Shown: piece after piece, positions 32,715 to 42,118 of the stretch
Layout of the letters: the number at the start of each line of letters is the position of its first letter
How positions within the stretch are numbered: position 1 is the first letter of the stretch
Assembly: GCA_964415295.1 (NCBI GenBank)
Contig: CAYPYN010000002.1
Location: forward strand, 62,001 to 126,000
Source: SB21 sp964415295
GTDB taxonomy: Bacteria > CLD3 > SB21
Reading direction: 5' to 3'
Length of the DNA: 64,000 bases
Made by a program: the position numbers and the translations under genes
Notes under the pieces: model-generated
The model's input: only the letters and a program-made list of their open reading frames with translations
Databases searched by the model: none
What the model was told of the DNA's origin: nothing

Positions 32715-35513
32715 CTAATTATATGAGAACAGCATGGCGTAAATGATCCAGATGACTATGCTGAATCCGATGATCAGGGCCGTCCATCCGAATATCCGTA
32801 TTGCCCGGATTACGATCGGCTGATAAGGCTCCACAAGATATTTCTCCAATTCACCGCTCGCCACCATAGCTTCGTATTCCGCCGGTTTGTCGCGTTTGAA
32901 CTCTTCCAGAGGCATACGTCCGGTGAATACGACGATATCCATCGGGAATTTCTCCGGCCGCAAATGCGTATTGAAGAAATGAACGGTGAATATAAAGCCG
33001 ACAGCCAACAACGCTTCGTCCGAATGAATAATCGTAGCGACGTTGATCACCCAGCCGGGCAGTAAATTTGTGAAAAACTCCGGAAACCATAACATGAGAC
33101 CGGTGGAACCAATAACGGCAATACCCCAGAATACCGCGAAGTAATCGAATTTCTCCCAATACGTCCAGCGTCCGTATTGCGGTCTGGGCCCGAGTCCGAG
33201 GAACCATTTGACAGAACCGATAAAATCCTGGAGATCTTTTTTGTTGAACATCAGCGAACCGGGGCTCAAGATCATCGCTTTCCAGCTCTTGAATTCACGC
33301 CGCTTGCGTTTGGTCAGATCGGCAAGATGGGTAATAAATATCGCAAACATAAACACCGCTGCCACCCGGTGAATATATCCAGCGGATTCAAATCCGCCGA
33401 ATATATTGGATAAGATGCGCGCCCAGGCCGTATTGGAAAATTTCAGTGTGAGACCTGTCAAAGCGAGACTGATGAAACTGACGATCATAACGATGTGCAA
33501 GAGGCGGTTGAGCCGCGTAAATCGCTGATACTGCTTTTCATTCGGATCGACGGCATATTCCTTGTGCGCATTGCGCATCTGAAGTGCCCGCGGCAGCCAG
33601 AGTAGTGTGTGCAGACCGCCGAAGAAAAATGTCGTGAGCAACAGGCCGGTCATTCCCCAGAATACCCAGAATAGCGCTGGATATTTGTCCGGATCGTGAT
33701 GCGTGGCGTGCGTAAGGTAACCGGCAAACCTACGGTTAGCCTCAGGGTGGCATTTCTGACACGTGGTCACCACATTCTCACGGCTCAGGTGAGAGGCCGG
33801 GTTTGTGACCGGAAGAATATCATGCGCACCGTGGCAATCATAGCATTTCGCCGTTTTCGTGTAACCTAATTGAGAAACTTTTCCGTGATACGTATCGAAA
33901 TACGTTTTAGTAATGTCTTCATGGCACTTGCCGCACGTGCCGGTAATGGCCAGCTTGAATCCGGTCTCGTCCGTACGTCGGATCGTATGAGCCGTATGAC
34001 AGTCGTTACATACGGGAAGCTCTTTGTCCGATTTGGACACGCCTCGGGCATGAATACTCTTATTGAAGGTCTCCTCCACCCCGTTGTGGCATTTGCCGCA
34101 GGTCTCCGGTATGTTGCTGAAATGAACACTGGATAAAGAATCCGATGCGGGTAATTCACGGTGCGACGTATGGCAATCGGTGCATTTTGCGGTCACAAGC
34201 AGCCCGCTCTTGAGCAAACCCTTGCCGTGGATGCTTTCTTCATAATGTTCGATGATGTTGTGCTGCTCACCTTTGTAACGTACGGCGGCCTTTTCACCCT
34301 CGCGGTGACACTGGGCACAGAGTTTGGGAATATTCGTTGCAAAGATCGGAGAAGCCGCATTCTGTTTTCCCAGAACGTTGTGCGTACCGTGGCACTCGAC
34401 ACATACCGGGGCGTTCGGATCGTCTTTCGCGTGCAGTTTGCCGTGCGTGCTTTGTTTATAATCGTCTCCCACCTCCGCATGGCACGACGAACAGTCAACT
34501 TTCTGCGTCAAGGATTCGCACGGTCGTTCCTTCCCGGTCGGCGTCACACCGGCATGACACTGACTGCACGCCACTTTGTAGTGCATGGACCCGGACACTT
34601 CGCGTTCATTGACATACATGGCGCGTCCGTCCTTGGATTTCAGATCTTTTTTGTCATGACAGATCATGCAGTCGGAATTGGCCATGCCCTGATCGTAAAA
34701 GACTTTGCGCGCTTTGTGCGGCTGATGGCAATCCACACACGCCGGCAGAACGTGCGCTTCCTTTTCCCACAATTCGCCTTTGATCACTTTCTGGTGAACG
34801 GCCTCGATGGCCTGATGGCACTTGGTACATGTCTTGGCAATATTCACGCGCGCGATGGAGGAACGCGGATCGGTGTGGGGCAGGATGCGGTGAGAGGAAT
34901 GGCACGACGCGCAATTGGCGCTCACGGCCAATCCTTTTTTCAGCAACCCTTCGCCGTGAATACTCTCCGAATAATTCTCAAGGATATGCGATTGCGGAAT
35001 ATCGTATTTGATCTGAACGGGAGAGCCTTCGTGGTGGCACCGCCCGCAAAGTCCGGGAATCTTGACCGCCGCAACGGGAGAATTCTGGTTGTACTTGGAA
35101 ATGATTTCATGCGGAGCCCCGTGACAGGTAGTACAGGTCGGAGCCAATGGATCGCCGGCTTTGAAAGCCTGGCCGTGAAGCCCTTCATCAAAATATTTCT
35201 GAGCCATGGTGTGGCACGAGGCGCATTGAGCCTTGGAAACGAATTCTTCGTGAGGCATCTCTTTCCCGGCCAATTCCGCATGGCAACCGACGCACTTGAC
35301 GTCCTTGTGTGAGGACTGAGCAAATTTTTTCTTGCTTACAAAGAGACTCACCTCTTTGTTGTTCCGCTTGACCGTCAGCGTGATGTCGTCGTGGCAGTCA
35401 AAACAATCGTTGTTCTCCTGCGCACGCAAAGCCGATGCCGCCGTAAGTGCGGTCAGAAAGACCGCCGCGGCAAACCATCGGCATACCCTGATGATATTTG
35501 ATCTTAATTTCAT
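32715..35513 (-). CDS. Cytochrome c (19 haem motifs) fused to membrane cytochrome b
   Basis: 932 residues from the ATG at 35513, with AAGGAAT upstream. A signal peptide is followed by a periplasmic region of about 590 residues with 19 CXXCH motifs. The C-terminus is a four- to six-helix cytochrome-b module of the FdnI/HydC type, with conserved histidines (RLLHIVMIVSFISLALTG, IHRVAAVFMFAIFITH and a late FTVHFFNTHLRPEKFP). The haem region is an internal duplication of about 230 residues (DPLAPTCTTCHGAPH... against DPNAPVCVECHGTHN...). The architecture resembles Geobacter CbcL, a menaquinol:cytochrome module, but with about twice the haems. Paralogue of the next gene upstream. Confidence 0.87.
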   Translation of the reverse strand: MKLRSNIIRVCRWFAAAVFLTALTAASALRAQENNDCFDCHDDITLTVKRNNKEVSLFVSKKKFAQSSHKDVKCVGCHAELAGKEMPHEEFVSKAQCASCHTMAQKYFDEGLHGQAFKAGDPLAPTCTTCHGAPHEIISKYNQNSPVAAVKIPGLCGRCHHEGSPVQIKYDIPQSHILENYSESIHGEGLLKKGLAVSANCASCHSSHRILPHTDPRSSIARVNIAKTCTKCHQAIEAVHQKVIKGELWEKEAHVLPACVDCHQPHKARKVFYDQGMANSDCMICHDKKDLKSKDGRAMYVNEREVSGSMHYKVACSQCHAGVTPTGKERPCESLTQKVDCSSCHAEVGDDYKQSTHGKLHAKDDPNAPVCVECHGTHNVLGKQNAASPIFATNIPKLCAQCHREGEKAAVRYKGEQHNIIEHYEESIHGKGLLKSGLLVTAKCTDCHTSHRELPASDSLSSVHFSNIPETCGKCHNGVEETFNKSIHARGVSKSDKELPVCNDCHTAHTIRRTDETGFKLAITGTCGKCHEDITKTYFDTYHGKVSQLGYTKTAKCYDCHGAHDILPVTNPASHLSRENVVTTCQKCHPEANRRFAGYLTHATHHDPDKYPALFWVFWGMTGLLLTTFFFGGLHTLLWLPRALQMRNAHKEYAVDPNEKQYQRFTRLNRLLHIVMIVSFISLALTGLTLKFSNTAWARILSNIFGGFESAGYIHRVAAVFMFAIFITHLADLTKRKRREFKSWKAMILSPGSLMFNKKDLQDFIGSVKWFLGLGPRPQYGRWTYWEKFDYFAVFWGIAVIGSTGLMLWFPEFFTNLLPGWVINVATIIHSDEALLAVGFIFTVHFFNTHLRPEKFPMDIVVFTGRMPLEEFKRDKPAEYEAMVASGELEKYLVEPYQPIVIRAIRIFGWTALIIGFSIVIWIIYAMLFSYN

Positions 35514-35559
35514 AACGAATTCCTTTTCGGTCTTACCGTCGTGTCGATCCATCATCCGG

Positions 35560-37698
35560 CTACAATTGATTCTTCATCGACTCTTCGTATTCTCTTCTTT
35601 TTATTTCCTGCAGTTCCAGAGGATGTTCTTCGTGCATCTCTTCTTCCGACACTTTTCCAGTCAGCCAGGCCAGGCTCATCGGATAAACTTCGGGATTAAA
35701 AATAACGAAGTAGAAATGCCATACTATGATCGCCAGCGTGGCCAGAATCGCTTCATAGAAGTGGATCGTTCGCGCGATATCCCAACCCAGCTTGGAGAGC
35801 ATGCCCATGGAAGTATTCTCAAACCACATGATAACACCGGTGATTCCCATGACGATCGTGCCCCAAACGAGAGCCCAGTATTCGCTCTTTTCGATATAGC
35901 TGAACCGGCCAAATTGAGGTTTATGCTCGCGTACACCCGCATAGTAACGTATCGCATTCAGTACGTCCGTAAGATCCTGAGGTTTGGGCAGAAGATCTTT
36001 TACCAGCTTCCGGCCCCGCGGGGTAAAGGCGAGATAGTAGATATGATACAGGCTGGCGAGTACCATCGTCACACCGGCAATACGGTGTATCCAACTCCGG
36101 AATTCAAATACATTGTCGCTTAGACTTCGGATAGCAACCACCCACCAGGCCTCCGGATACCTCAGCATGAAACCCGTGATCACGAGCAGGAAGAAACTAA
36201 TGACCAACGTACCATGCTGCAGCCGCTCATTGAGCGTCATGCGCTCATACATGCGGTGTTCGATTTCCTCCGGTTTGATCAATCCCTGATGTATCTTAAG
36301 TTTGTGGCGCACCTTTTTGACAAAATCAAACACGTTGTGCAGACCCATACCGCCAATGAGTACTACGATCAGCCAGAGATACAGATTGGCGATCCAGTAG
36401 AGTATCGGATCCTCTTCTTTGGAGGCTGTGGTGGAATGAACCGATCCGATGGTAAACCGCGTGTTCGCGCCCGGATGGCACTTACCGCATGTCTTGACCA
36501 GATTCTCTTTGTTGACCGTAGACGTCGAATCGCTGGACGGCTTGATGTTGTGCGCGCCGTGGCAACTGGCGCAGTTGATCACTTCGACCGACCCGCCGCG
36601 AACGGAAAGTCCGTGGTAACTGTCGGAAAAACTCTTGAACCGTTCCGTTGATAATCCGTATTTCTGAGACATCTTGACCGAAGCGTGGCAGGTACCGCAA
36701 ACCTGTTGAGACACGTTCTTGGCGGATACCGGTGAATTGGGATCGGTGTGTTTTAATATGTCGTGCTCACCGTGACAATCCGTACAGACAGGCGCATCTT
36801 TATTCCCTTTCACAACGGCGGCCGCATGGACACTGGTGGAGAATTCTTTTTCGATCCTGGCATGGCATTGCGAACACACGCTTTCGATATTCATTTTGTT
36901 GACGCGCGATTTTTCAGAGATGCTCTTGTTCATCTCGTGACTGCCGTGACAACTCACGCAGTTGGCCGCCTTGGCGTTACCGCTGCGCAGCGCCGTGCCG
37001 TGAATACTTTTATCATAAGCGGCGATAAACTTGGTGCCTCGTACGGTTTTGTCCGCCACCTCGGGATTTTCCAAGTGGCACGATACGCATACTTTTTCCT
37101 GGGCCAATTTCAGCTGAACGGAATCCAGAGCGGCCGTGACTCGTGTGATATTGCTTTGATGGCAGTCCAGACACATGGGCGCTTCCTTGATGCCCTTCTG
37201 CGCCGCCGCGTGATGTTCTGAATTAACGAACTTTTCCGTGACTTCATGATGGCATTTGCCGCAGGCGTTGATCAGATTGCCTTTACTGAACTTCGTGCCT
37301 TCGATCTTGGGGGACTGAACTTCGTGCGTACCGTGACAGCCTTTGCAGTCCACATCTTTGGTTCCGCCCGTTCCCGAAGCTTTGACCATGTTGATATGAA
37401 AGGCGTGTTTGGTCAGGGCTTTGTTGTGACACGAAAGACAATTCACCGGGGTCATGGGATCCTTGTGAGGAACGTTGTCCGGATCAAATCCCGTGTGGCA
37501 TCCGACGCAGGCGACTTTGGCATGCGTGGAGTGGCTCAGAATCTTGTCATCCACAAAAAGGGACACTTCTTTCTTGTTCTTGGTCATGGTAAGCGATTTA
37601 TCGCTATGGCATTCCAGACAGGCCTGATTGGTTTGCGCGATCAGCCTGCCGGTTAGCATGATCAAAAAGAGCACCGTCCATTTTAGTCGTGTCATCAT
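35560..37698 (-). CDS. Cytochrome c (13 haem motifs) fused to membrane cytochrome b
   Basis: 712 residues. A signal peptide (MMTRLKWTVLFLIMLTGRLIA) is followed by 13 CXXCH motifs up to about residue 420, then a membrane cytochrome-b module (LQHGTLVISFFLLVITG, WIHRIAGVTMVLASLYHIYY, HFYEAILATLAIIVWHFYF). It is a paralogue of the following 19-motif protein, with the same order of domains and many identical motif contexts (e.g. KTCGKCHP just before the membrane part). Probable quinol oxidase delivering electrons to periplasmic haems. It starts 99 bases after the small cytochrome gene and 46 bases before its paralogue. Confidence 0.87.
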   Translation of the reverse strand: MMTRLKWTVLFLIMLTGRLIAQTNQACLECHSDKSLTMTKNKKEVSLFVDDKILSHSTHAKVACVGCHTGFDPDNVPHKDPMTPVNCLSCHNKALTKHAFHINMVKASGTGGTKDVDCKGCHGTHEVQSPKIEGTKFSKGNLINACGKCHHEVTEKFVNSEHHAAAQKGIKEAPMCLDCHQSNITRVTAALDSVQLKLAQEKVCVSCHLENPEVADKTVRGTKFIAAYDKSIHGTALRSGNAKAANCVSCHGSHEMNKSISEKSRVNKMNIESVCSQCHARIEKEFSTSVHAAAVVKGNKDAPVCTDCHGEHDILKHTDPNSPVSAKNVSQQVCGTCHASVKMSQKYGLSTERFKSFSDSYHGLSVRGGSVEVINCASCHGAHNIKPSSDSTSTVNKENLVKTCGKCHPGANTRFTIGSVHSTTASKEEDPILYWIANLYLWLIVVLIGGMGLHNVFDFVKKVRHKLKIHQGLIKPEEIEHRMYERMTLNERLQHGTLVISFFLLVITGFMLRYPEAWWVVAIRSLSDNVFEFRSWIHRIAGVTMVLASLYHIYYLAFTPRGRKLVKDLLPKPQDLTDVLNAIRYYAGVREHKPQFGRFSYIEKSEYWALVWGTIVMGITGVIMWFENTSMGMLSKLGWDIARTIHFYEAILATLAIIVWHFYFVIFNPEVYPMSLAWLTGKVSEEEMHEEHPLELQEIKRREYEESMKNQL

Positions 37699-37737
37699 TG
37701 GGTATCCTTAAGAAATAGAATCGTTTTTACAAAAAAA

Positions 37738-37780
37738 GACCGTCCATCCAATTCGCCCGAGATCGACGGCCTGTCATTAG
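37738..37780 (-). terminator. Probable terminator or attenuator
   Basis: On the minus strand GGCCGTC pairs with GACGGTC (one G-U pair) around a long loop, followed by TTTTTTT. It lies just past the stop of the 115-residue cytochrome and before the 13-haem gene, so it could partly separate their expression. Confidence 0.5.
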
Positions 37781-37797
37781 TCAATTTTACCGGTCTT

Positions 37798-38145
37798 TCA
37801 CGGTTCTTTTAGTGTCGAAAGCCACTTAGCCAGAGTCTCAATGTCCGCACCCTCCGACTTGAGATTTTTCAGATGTTTCTTGCCTTTGATAGACTCCTCA
37901 CGGTTCAGGTATTTTACAATGAACTCTCTGGAGTAGAGGGATCCCGCATTGGAAAGATCAGAGATCTCCTTTTGGCCGGTATGCTTTATGCCAAGAGCCC
38001 GGATCGAATGACACCGGTCGCATTTCTCATCTGTGAAAATCGTCTTGCCGTCGGTGACGGTTGTCTGTGCACATGTTCTTCGTGGCATTAAGAACAATGC
38101 CGCCAAAGTCAGACACAGACATAAGAATACAACATGCGTTTTCAT
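37798..38145 (-). CDS. Small periplasmic class I-like cytochrome c
   Basis: 115 residues with a signal peptide ending near CAQT, one haem motif CDRCH at about residue 39-43, and a C-terminal LAKWLSTL helix as in class I cytochromes. A methionine axial ligand is not obvious: the region between has KKHLKNLKSEG rather than a clear Met, so the sixth ligand is uncertain. Likely a soluble electron shuttle. It heads the left cytochrome transcript, with a tandem Crp/Fnr-type operator 75-110 bases upstream. Confidence 0.8.
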   Translation of the reverse strand: MKTHVVFLCLCLTLAALFLMPRRTCAQTTVTDGKTIFTDEKCDRCHSIRALGIKHTGQKEISDLSNAGSLYSREFIVKYLNREESIKGKKHLKNLKSEGADIETLAKWLSTLKEP

Positions 38146-38219
38146 TTTTTTATGGAGTTAATAGGGATTTTGCATGTAACTTTTATGCGTTAAAATACTA
38201 ATTTATTAAGCATTTATCA

Positions 38220-38255
38220 ACGACCGATGTCATATGATTTTATGATTTTTGTCAT
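38220..38255. promoter_or_regulatory. Tandem Crp/Fnr-type operators upstream of the cytochrome run
   Basis: Two sites: ACGAC-CGAT-GTCAT at 38220-38233 and ATGAT-TTTT-GTCAT at 38242-38255. Their centres are exactly 22 bp apart. They lie 81 and 103 bases before the class I cytochrome ATG. Each differs from the perfect palindrome by one base. Confidence 0.65.
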
Positions 38256-38330
38256 AAAAACACGTAACAGAAAAACATACACTTCCAAGGGAAGGAACAT
38301 GAACCAATGCTGTATGTAAGAATAGAAAAA

Positions 38331-38380
38331 ACAAAACGTTCTAATAAGCGGCTCACGCCGGACTCATTAGAACGTTTTGT
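38331..38380 (-). terminator. Rho-independent terminator after the c554-like gene
   Basis: A 15-bp stem (ACAAAACGTTCTAAT and complement) with a 20-base loop, followed on the minus strand by TTTTTTC. It lies 30 bases after the tetrahaem gene stop, so the upstream cytochrome genes and the 38145 run are separate transcripts. Confidence 0.8.
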
Positions 38381-38410
38381 TAGAATTCAGAAAAGCGGAA
38401 GAGGGGCCGA

Positions 38411-38992
38411 TTACTTCGGCATCGGGTGCGCTATTTTCTTTGACATTTCTTCAAAATTGAATCCGGCGAAGGTCGGAGACTCTTCGTTGTGGCACTTTTT
38501 GCACAAAGCTTCATCCGGTTTAAGAAGTCCAACCGTTGCACCATCGATCTTCTTGGTCGAAATATCCGTCATGACCTGCTTGGTCCAATAGTCGCCGCCG
38601 GCGCCGTGGCAGGATTCACAGCTCACGCCGTCTTCTTTTTTGTATTTCTCACCGAGGAATTTGGCATCAACGCCAAATCCATCGATATGACACTTCACGC
38701 ATTTGGCGTCTTCCTGCGGATTGGTCACGCCAACTTTCGCGCCAAGTTCTTTGGCCTTGTCGGTCGCCAGAGTCGCAAAAGCGCCGGCATGTTTGGATTC
38801 TTTCCACTGCTTGTATTGAGCGCCTTTTTTGTCGGACATATGGCAGGGTTTGCATTTATCCGCGCCGACAAATGTTCTCTGCGGTTCATCGCCGGCCACT
38901 CCGCTCACTTCCATCGATGGCTCAATGTGGTTCTTGACGGTGAACGAGATCAGGAACAACGCTACAACGGTCATTACTAGTGTAGTTTTCAA
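38411..38992 (-). CDS. Tetrahaem cytochrome c554-type protein
   Basis: 193 residues starting at a TTG at 38992, chosen because AGGAGG lies 6 bases upstream. A signal peptide or anchor is followed by four CXXCH motifs: CKPCH, CVKCH, CESCH, CKKCH. The pattern YKQWKESKHAGAFATL after the first haem and DGVSCESCHGAG at the third are typical of the cytochrome c554/c-prime family. Probable periplasmic electron carrier; hydroxylamine chemistry is not implied by any neighbour. Confidence 0.85.
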   Translation of the reverse strand: MKTTLVMTVVALFLISFTVKNHIEPSMEVSGVAGDEPQRTFVGADKCKPCHMSDKKGAQYKQWKESKHAGAFATLATDKAKELGAKVGVTNPQEDAKCVKCHIDGFGVDAKFLGEKYKKEDGVSCESCHGAGGDYWTKQVMTDISTKKIDGATVGLLKPDEALCKKCHNEESPTFAGFNFEEMSKKIAHPMPK

Positions 38993-39025
38993 TGTATCCT
39001 CCTTGGTAATTGGTTGAAATGTGAC

Positions 39026-39409
39026 TTAGTTCTCATCGGCCATATACGTGACGATCCATTCATATATCAGATCTTGGTTTGCCTGACTGACACTCATATG
39101 CCCTGCGGCCAGTTTGGTGATCAGTAAACTATTCGCGTCGCCAGGAATGACATTGGCCGTCGCGTCAGTACCATTCCCCAAGACGCCGGCATAAGTGCTC
39201 AAATCATAGTTTCCAAGTTTTACGCCTGTGGAATGGCAGCTGGAGGCACAATTGGCGTCCAGAAACGGCTTTATGTCGGTTGTGTAAGTCAACGGAGTTG
39301 GAGGCCTTTCTTTATAACTGGTCGTAATATCAGCACGATCACTGCAACCGATAATGAATAACGCCCCAAACATAGTGGTAATTGACAAAAAAGTGATGAT
39401 TTTTTTCAT
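39026..39409 (-). CDS. Monohaem cytochrome lipoprotein with CX3CH motif
   Basis: 127 residues. A lipoprotein signal ends in IIGC at about residue 22. The single haem-type motif is CASSCH, with three residues between the cysteines, in the context IKPFLDANCASSCH. The spacing of the rest (LAAGHMSVSQANQDLIYEWI) fits small c-type cytochromes found as surface or periplasmic lipoproteins, with a possible Met ligand in GHMS. Probably a peripheral electron carrier. Confidence 0.72.
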   Translation of the reverse strand: MKKIITFLSITTMFGALFIIGCSDRADITTSYKERPPTPLTYTTDIKPFLDANCASSCHSTGVKLGNYDLSTYAGVLGNGTDATANVIPGDANSLLITKLAAGHMSVSQANQDLIYEWIVTYMADEN

Positions 39410-39452
39410 GATGACATCCTATCGTTTCGATAAAACACTCATTATTTCATTA

Positions 39453-40532
39453 TTAGAATGAATGACATCCCGAAGTCACGCATGTCGGATTGGCATTTTC
39501 CATGTCGTGGCACGACGTGCAGTTCTGCAGGTCTTTTCGGCCCAGTTTTGCATGCATACCGCCGTCAACCGTGTTCTTGAAATTCGGTACCGCATGCCAG
39601 GCCGGTTTCATGACTTTGTTGTTCTCCGCATGGCATTGTCGGCAGAATGACTCCTCTTCATGACAGCTCTGGCATTCCGATATTTTAGCTTTTGCTTCAA
39701 AGCGATGCGTGAATACATAATCAAGCGCATGGGCTTTCTCAAGGAGCATCGTGCTGTTGCCGCCCGTTCCGGACGGAGCCATCGAGGGTTTTAATTCGCC
39801 TTTACCTTTGAATGACTGCAGACTTCCGCTCTCATGGCATTCGGAACAGGTTTCTTCTTCATGGCACATCTGGCAATTGGCCGTTCCGGCCGCCGCGACC
39901 ACCTGCTTATGCGTACGGATAAAGTCCGCTTTATGGTCTGCCGGTTTGATGAACCGGATATCGGTATGGCACGTGCGGCAATCGTTGCCGGCGTCTTTTC
40001 CTTCATGGCAGCCCATGCAGGATTCCATCTTGGGAAGCGCGCTGACATTGACATAGTCTTTCTGCGCAATGTCCGTATGGCATGATTCGCATTTCATACC
40101 CTGCGCCGACATATGAAGCTTGTGTGAGAATACGAGTTCCCGTTTCGGGTTCTGAAATGAGGAATAGGGCTCGGCCGGCTCCAAATGACAGACCTTGCAG
40201 TCGGTAGTCTTTTGATCGTGGCAGGTATAGCACTGCTCCATTTTTCCAAGATTATTATCCGACGACTTCTCGCTCTTTTCAATTCCCGCATGACATTGCG
40301 AACACTCGGCTCCGGCTTCGGTCATGTGAAATTTATGGCTGAACTTGATCAGCTTGCTGCGATCCTCTTCTTTGTAAATGTCGTGATATTTATGACCGAA
40401 CATTTTCTGGACCAATTGGGATTTTAGGAATAAACCCGAAACCGCTTCCCGCCCGATACCGGATAAAGACAGCATCGAGAGAACCAGTCCTGCAAAAGGG
40501 ATCATCAGCAATAAAGATGTTTTGTTTTTCAT
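39453..40532 (-). CDS. Dodecahaem cytochrome c
   Basis: 359 residues with an N-terminal hydrophobic segment (signal or anchor, about 7-25). Eleven CXXCH motifs are followed by a terminal CX4CH (CVTSGCH, four residues from the C-terminus), giving 12 potential haems. Repeated FSHKxHM segments upstream of haem motifs provide distal histidines, as in class III-type multihaem cytochromes. With the adjoining beta-barrel and collagen-linker cytochrome lipoprotein it could form a porin-cytochrome conduit. Confidence 0.85.
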   Translation of the reverse strand: MKNKTSLLLMIPFAGLVLSMLSLSGIGREAVSGLFLKSQLVQKMFGHKYHDIYKEEDRSKLIKFSHKFHMTEAGAECSQCHAGIEKSEKSSDNNLGKMEQCYTCHDQKTTDCKVCHLEPAEPYSSFQNPKRELVFSHKLHMSAQGMKCESCHTDIAQKDYVNVSALPKMESCMGCHEGKDAGNDCRTCHTDIRFIKPADHKADFIRTHKQVVAAAGTANCQMCHEEETCSECHESGSLQSFKGKGELKPSMAPSGTGGNSTMLLEKAHALDYVFTHRFEAKAKISECQSCHEEESFCRQCHAENNKVMKPAWHAVPNFKNTVDGGMHAKLGRKDLQNCTSCHDMENANPTCVTSGCHSF

Positions 40533-40545
40533 GTTCTTTCACCCT

Positions 40546-41916
40546 TTAGAGTTTATGAAAAATCCAGTAATTGGCCCTGACAAAAAGCCTGACGTCGCTC
40601 TTATTACCCGCGTAAACCGGGGAAGATTTCATATTTTGAGAGAGGAACTGTCCTTCCACGTCCACGTTCAGCGAACGCAGGATCTCGTAATTCACGCGAG
40701 CAATGGCTGTGAAACTGGTATTGGTCTCACTCAGCACCTGACGTTCCAGATTGTAAGGATCCCAGAATGGATCCACGGGTCCAAAACTCTTCTTCCCGAT
40801 ATCATCGGCCAGATCAAAAACCGAATAAGAAATCGAACAATCGGTTCTCAGTTTGTCGTTGACCGGATAATACGCGGAGGCGCTGACCATGTCGATCGTA
40901 CCGCCGTAACCCAGGCGTCGCTGGTAATTCAGATTGGTTCTCCAGAATCCCACGCCTAAGCCGTACCGCCAGGCATCTTTGAGATCGTAGAACACATTGG
41001 CATACTCTCCATTGACTGACCAAAGATCATTGATACGGTAATTGCCCCGCAGCCAGACCTCCTGGTTGGCGTGCATTTCATCAATATTAATGAAACTGTT
41101 GCTGTAAAGCAGATACGGCCGACGGTAGATGTATTCGATACCCACAAACAGATCCTTATTGTGGTGGTACTGAAGATCGGTGGATATCCGCCGGATATTG
41201 CTTTGATGCATGTCGTATTCGAGATGATAGAACCAGTTGACCTTACCGAAGAACATACGGTTCACGTCAAAGGCTACCAGACGCTCCTCCATATCCGATT
41301 GCTGGATAAGGCTGTCGCCCCCAAGGTGATTCAGTCCGTATACAAACTTACCGTCTCGGCTTTTGTCCGTGAAGGTCAGCGCGGCATTCGTTTGGAAAAA
41401 TTTCGACGTGGAAACTTTCGCTCCCAGCGCGTGCCTTTCATAGGGTCTGAGCATGGAGACGGAACCATCCTCCGGTGGCAAAGCGCCGAAGTAGGCCGTT
41501 GCGCTATAGTCCTTGGCGTGAGAATAGTCCGCGCGCATGCCGTCGATGGTCGGACTTCGCAATCCGGTGAACACTTGTTGGCGTCCTACGCGAAGATCCA
41601 GTTTGTGCGTTTTCTGATCCGTGTTGTGCCACTGGGCATACAGGCTGTAGATGCGGTACTCGGGACTTTCTTCCGTTTTTTCTCCCATATCATACGAACC
41701 GCGGAAGTACGTATGGAAAGACAAATTCGGAAGTCCCACGCCGTATGCGTGGATGATCCCCGTCTGGTATCCGCGGAAACTTTTAGCGGCCGTAGAATCG
41801 GCGAACTGGTTTTCCCAGGAATAGACCGACGTGGAAAAACGCGCATTCATCGTTTGCGCCTGCAGCATGACCGGCAGAAACAAGAAAGTCAACACGAAAA
41901 AACTTTTTGATTTCAT
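40546..41916 (-). CDS. Outer-membrane beta-barrel, candidate porin of a cytochrome conduit
   Basis: 456 residues: signal peptide (to MLQAQ), then about 20 predicted amphipathic beta-strands rich in Tyr, Phe and Trp. Alginate-export-like features are seen early (YGVGLPNLSFHTYFRGSYD, DLRVGRQQVFTGLRSPTIDGMRADYS). The last strand is VRLFVRANYWIFHKL. Its position between a dodecahaem cytochrome (13 bases downstream) and a multihaem lipoprotein is the arrangement of porin-cytochrome systems; its length is near that of Geobacter Omb porins and below MtrB. It could also be an ordinary porin. Confidence 0.75.
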   Translation of the reverse strand: MKSKSFFVLTFLFLPVMLQAQTMNARFSTSVYSWENQFADSTAAKSFRGYQTGIIHAYGVGLPNLSFHTYFRGSYDMGEKTEESPEYRIYSLYAQWHNTDQKTHKLDLRVGRQQVFTGLRSPTIDGMRADYSHAKDYSATAYFGALPPEDGSVSMLRPYERHALGAKVSTSKFFQTNAALTFTDKSRDGKFVYGLNHLGGDSLIQQSDMEERLVAFDVNRMFFGKVNWFYHLEYDMHQSNIRRISTDLQYHHNKDLFVGIEYIYRRPYLLYSNSFINIDEMHANQEVWLRGNYRINDLWSVNGEYANVFYDLKDAWRYGLGVGFWRTNLNYQRRLGYGGTIDMVSASAYYPVNDKLRTDCSISYSVFDLADDIGKKSFGPVDPFWDPYNLERQVLSETNTSFTAIARVNYEILRSLNVDVEGQFLSQNMKSSPVYAGNKSDVRLFVRANYWIFHKL

Positions 41917-42055
41917 TGTGACCTCTTCGATTACAGGTAGAGTTAGATAGGTAGAGTCTAAATACGTTCTAAAAATGTGTAAAAAAATTGTAAAAATCCA
42001 ACTTTTTTTTGCTATGCTACCAAAGAAAGACCTAACAAGGCTTTTGGTCGAAAAA

Positions 42056-42081
42056 AAGGCTCCGCCTCATGGCGGAGCCTT
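42056..42081 (-). terminator. Rho-independent terminator after the collagen-linker cytochrome
   Basis: An 11-bp stem (AAGGCTCCGCC and complement, 4-base loop) followed on the minus strand by eight Ts. It lies 38 bases after the stop of the 450-residue lipoprotein gene. The beta-barrel gene downstream therefore needs read-through or its own promoter in the 140 bases before its ATG. Confidence 0.85.
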
Positions 42082-42118
42082 CTTCCCAACTTAAGGTATC
42101 AGAAAAAATCAGATCAGA

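Noticed and set aside
34161..35312. Long plus-strand open frame opposite the 19-haem cytochrome
   Set aside because: Antisense shadow of regularly spaced CXXCH codons; no domain pattern of its own.
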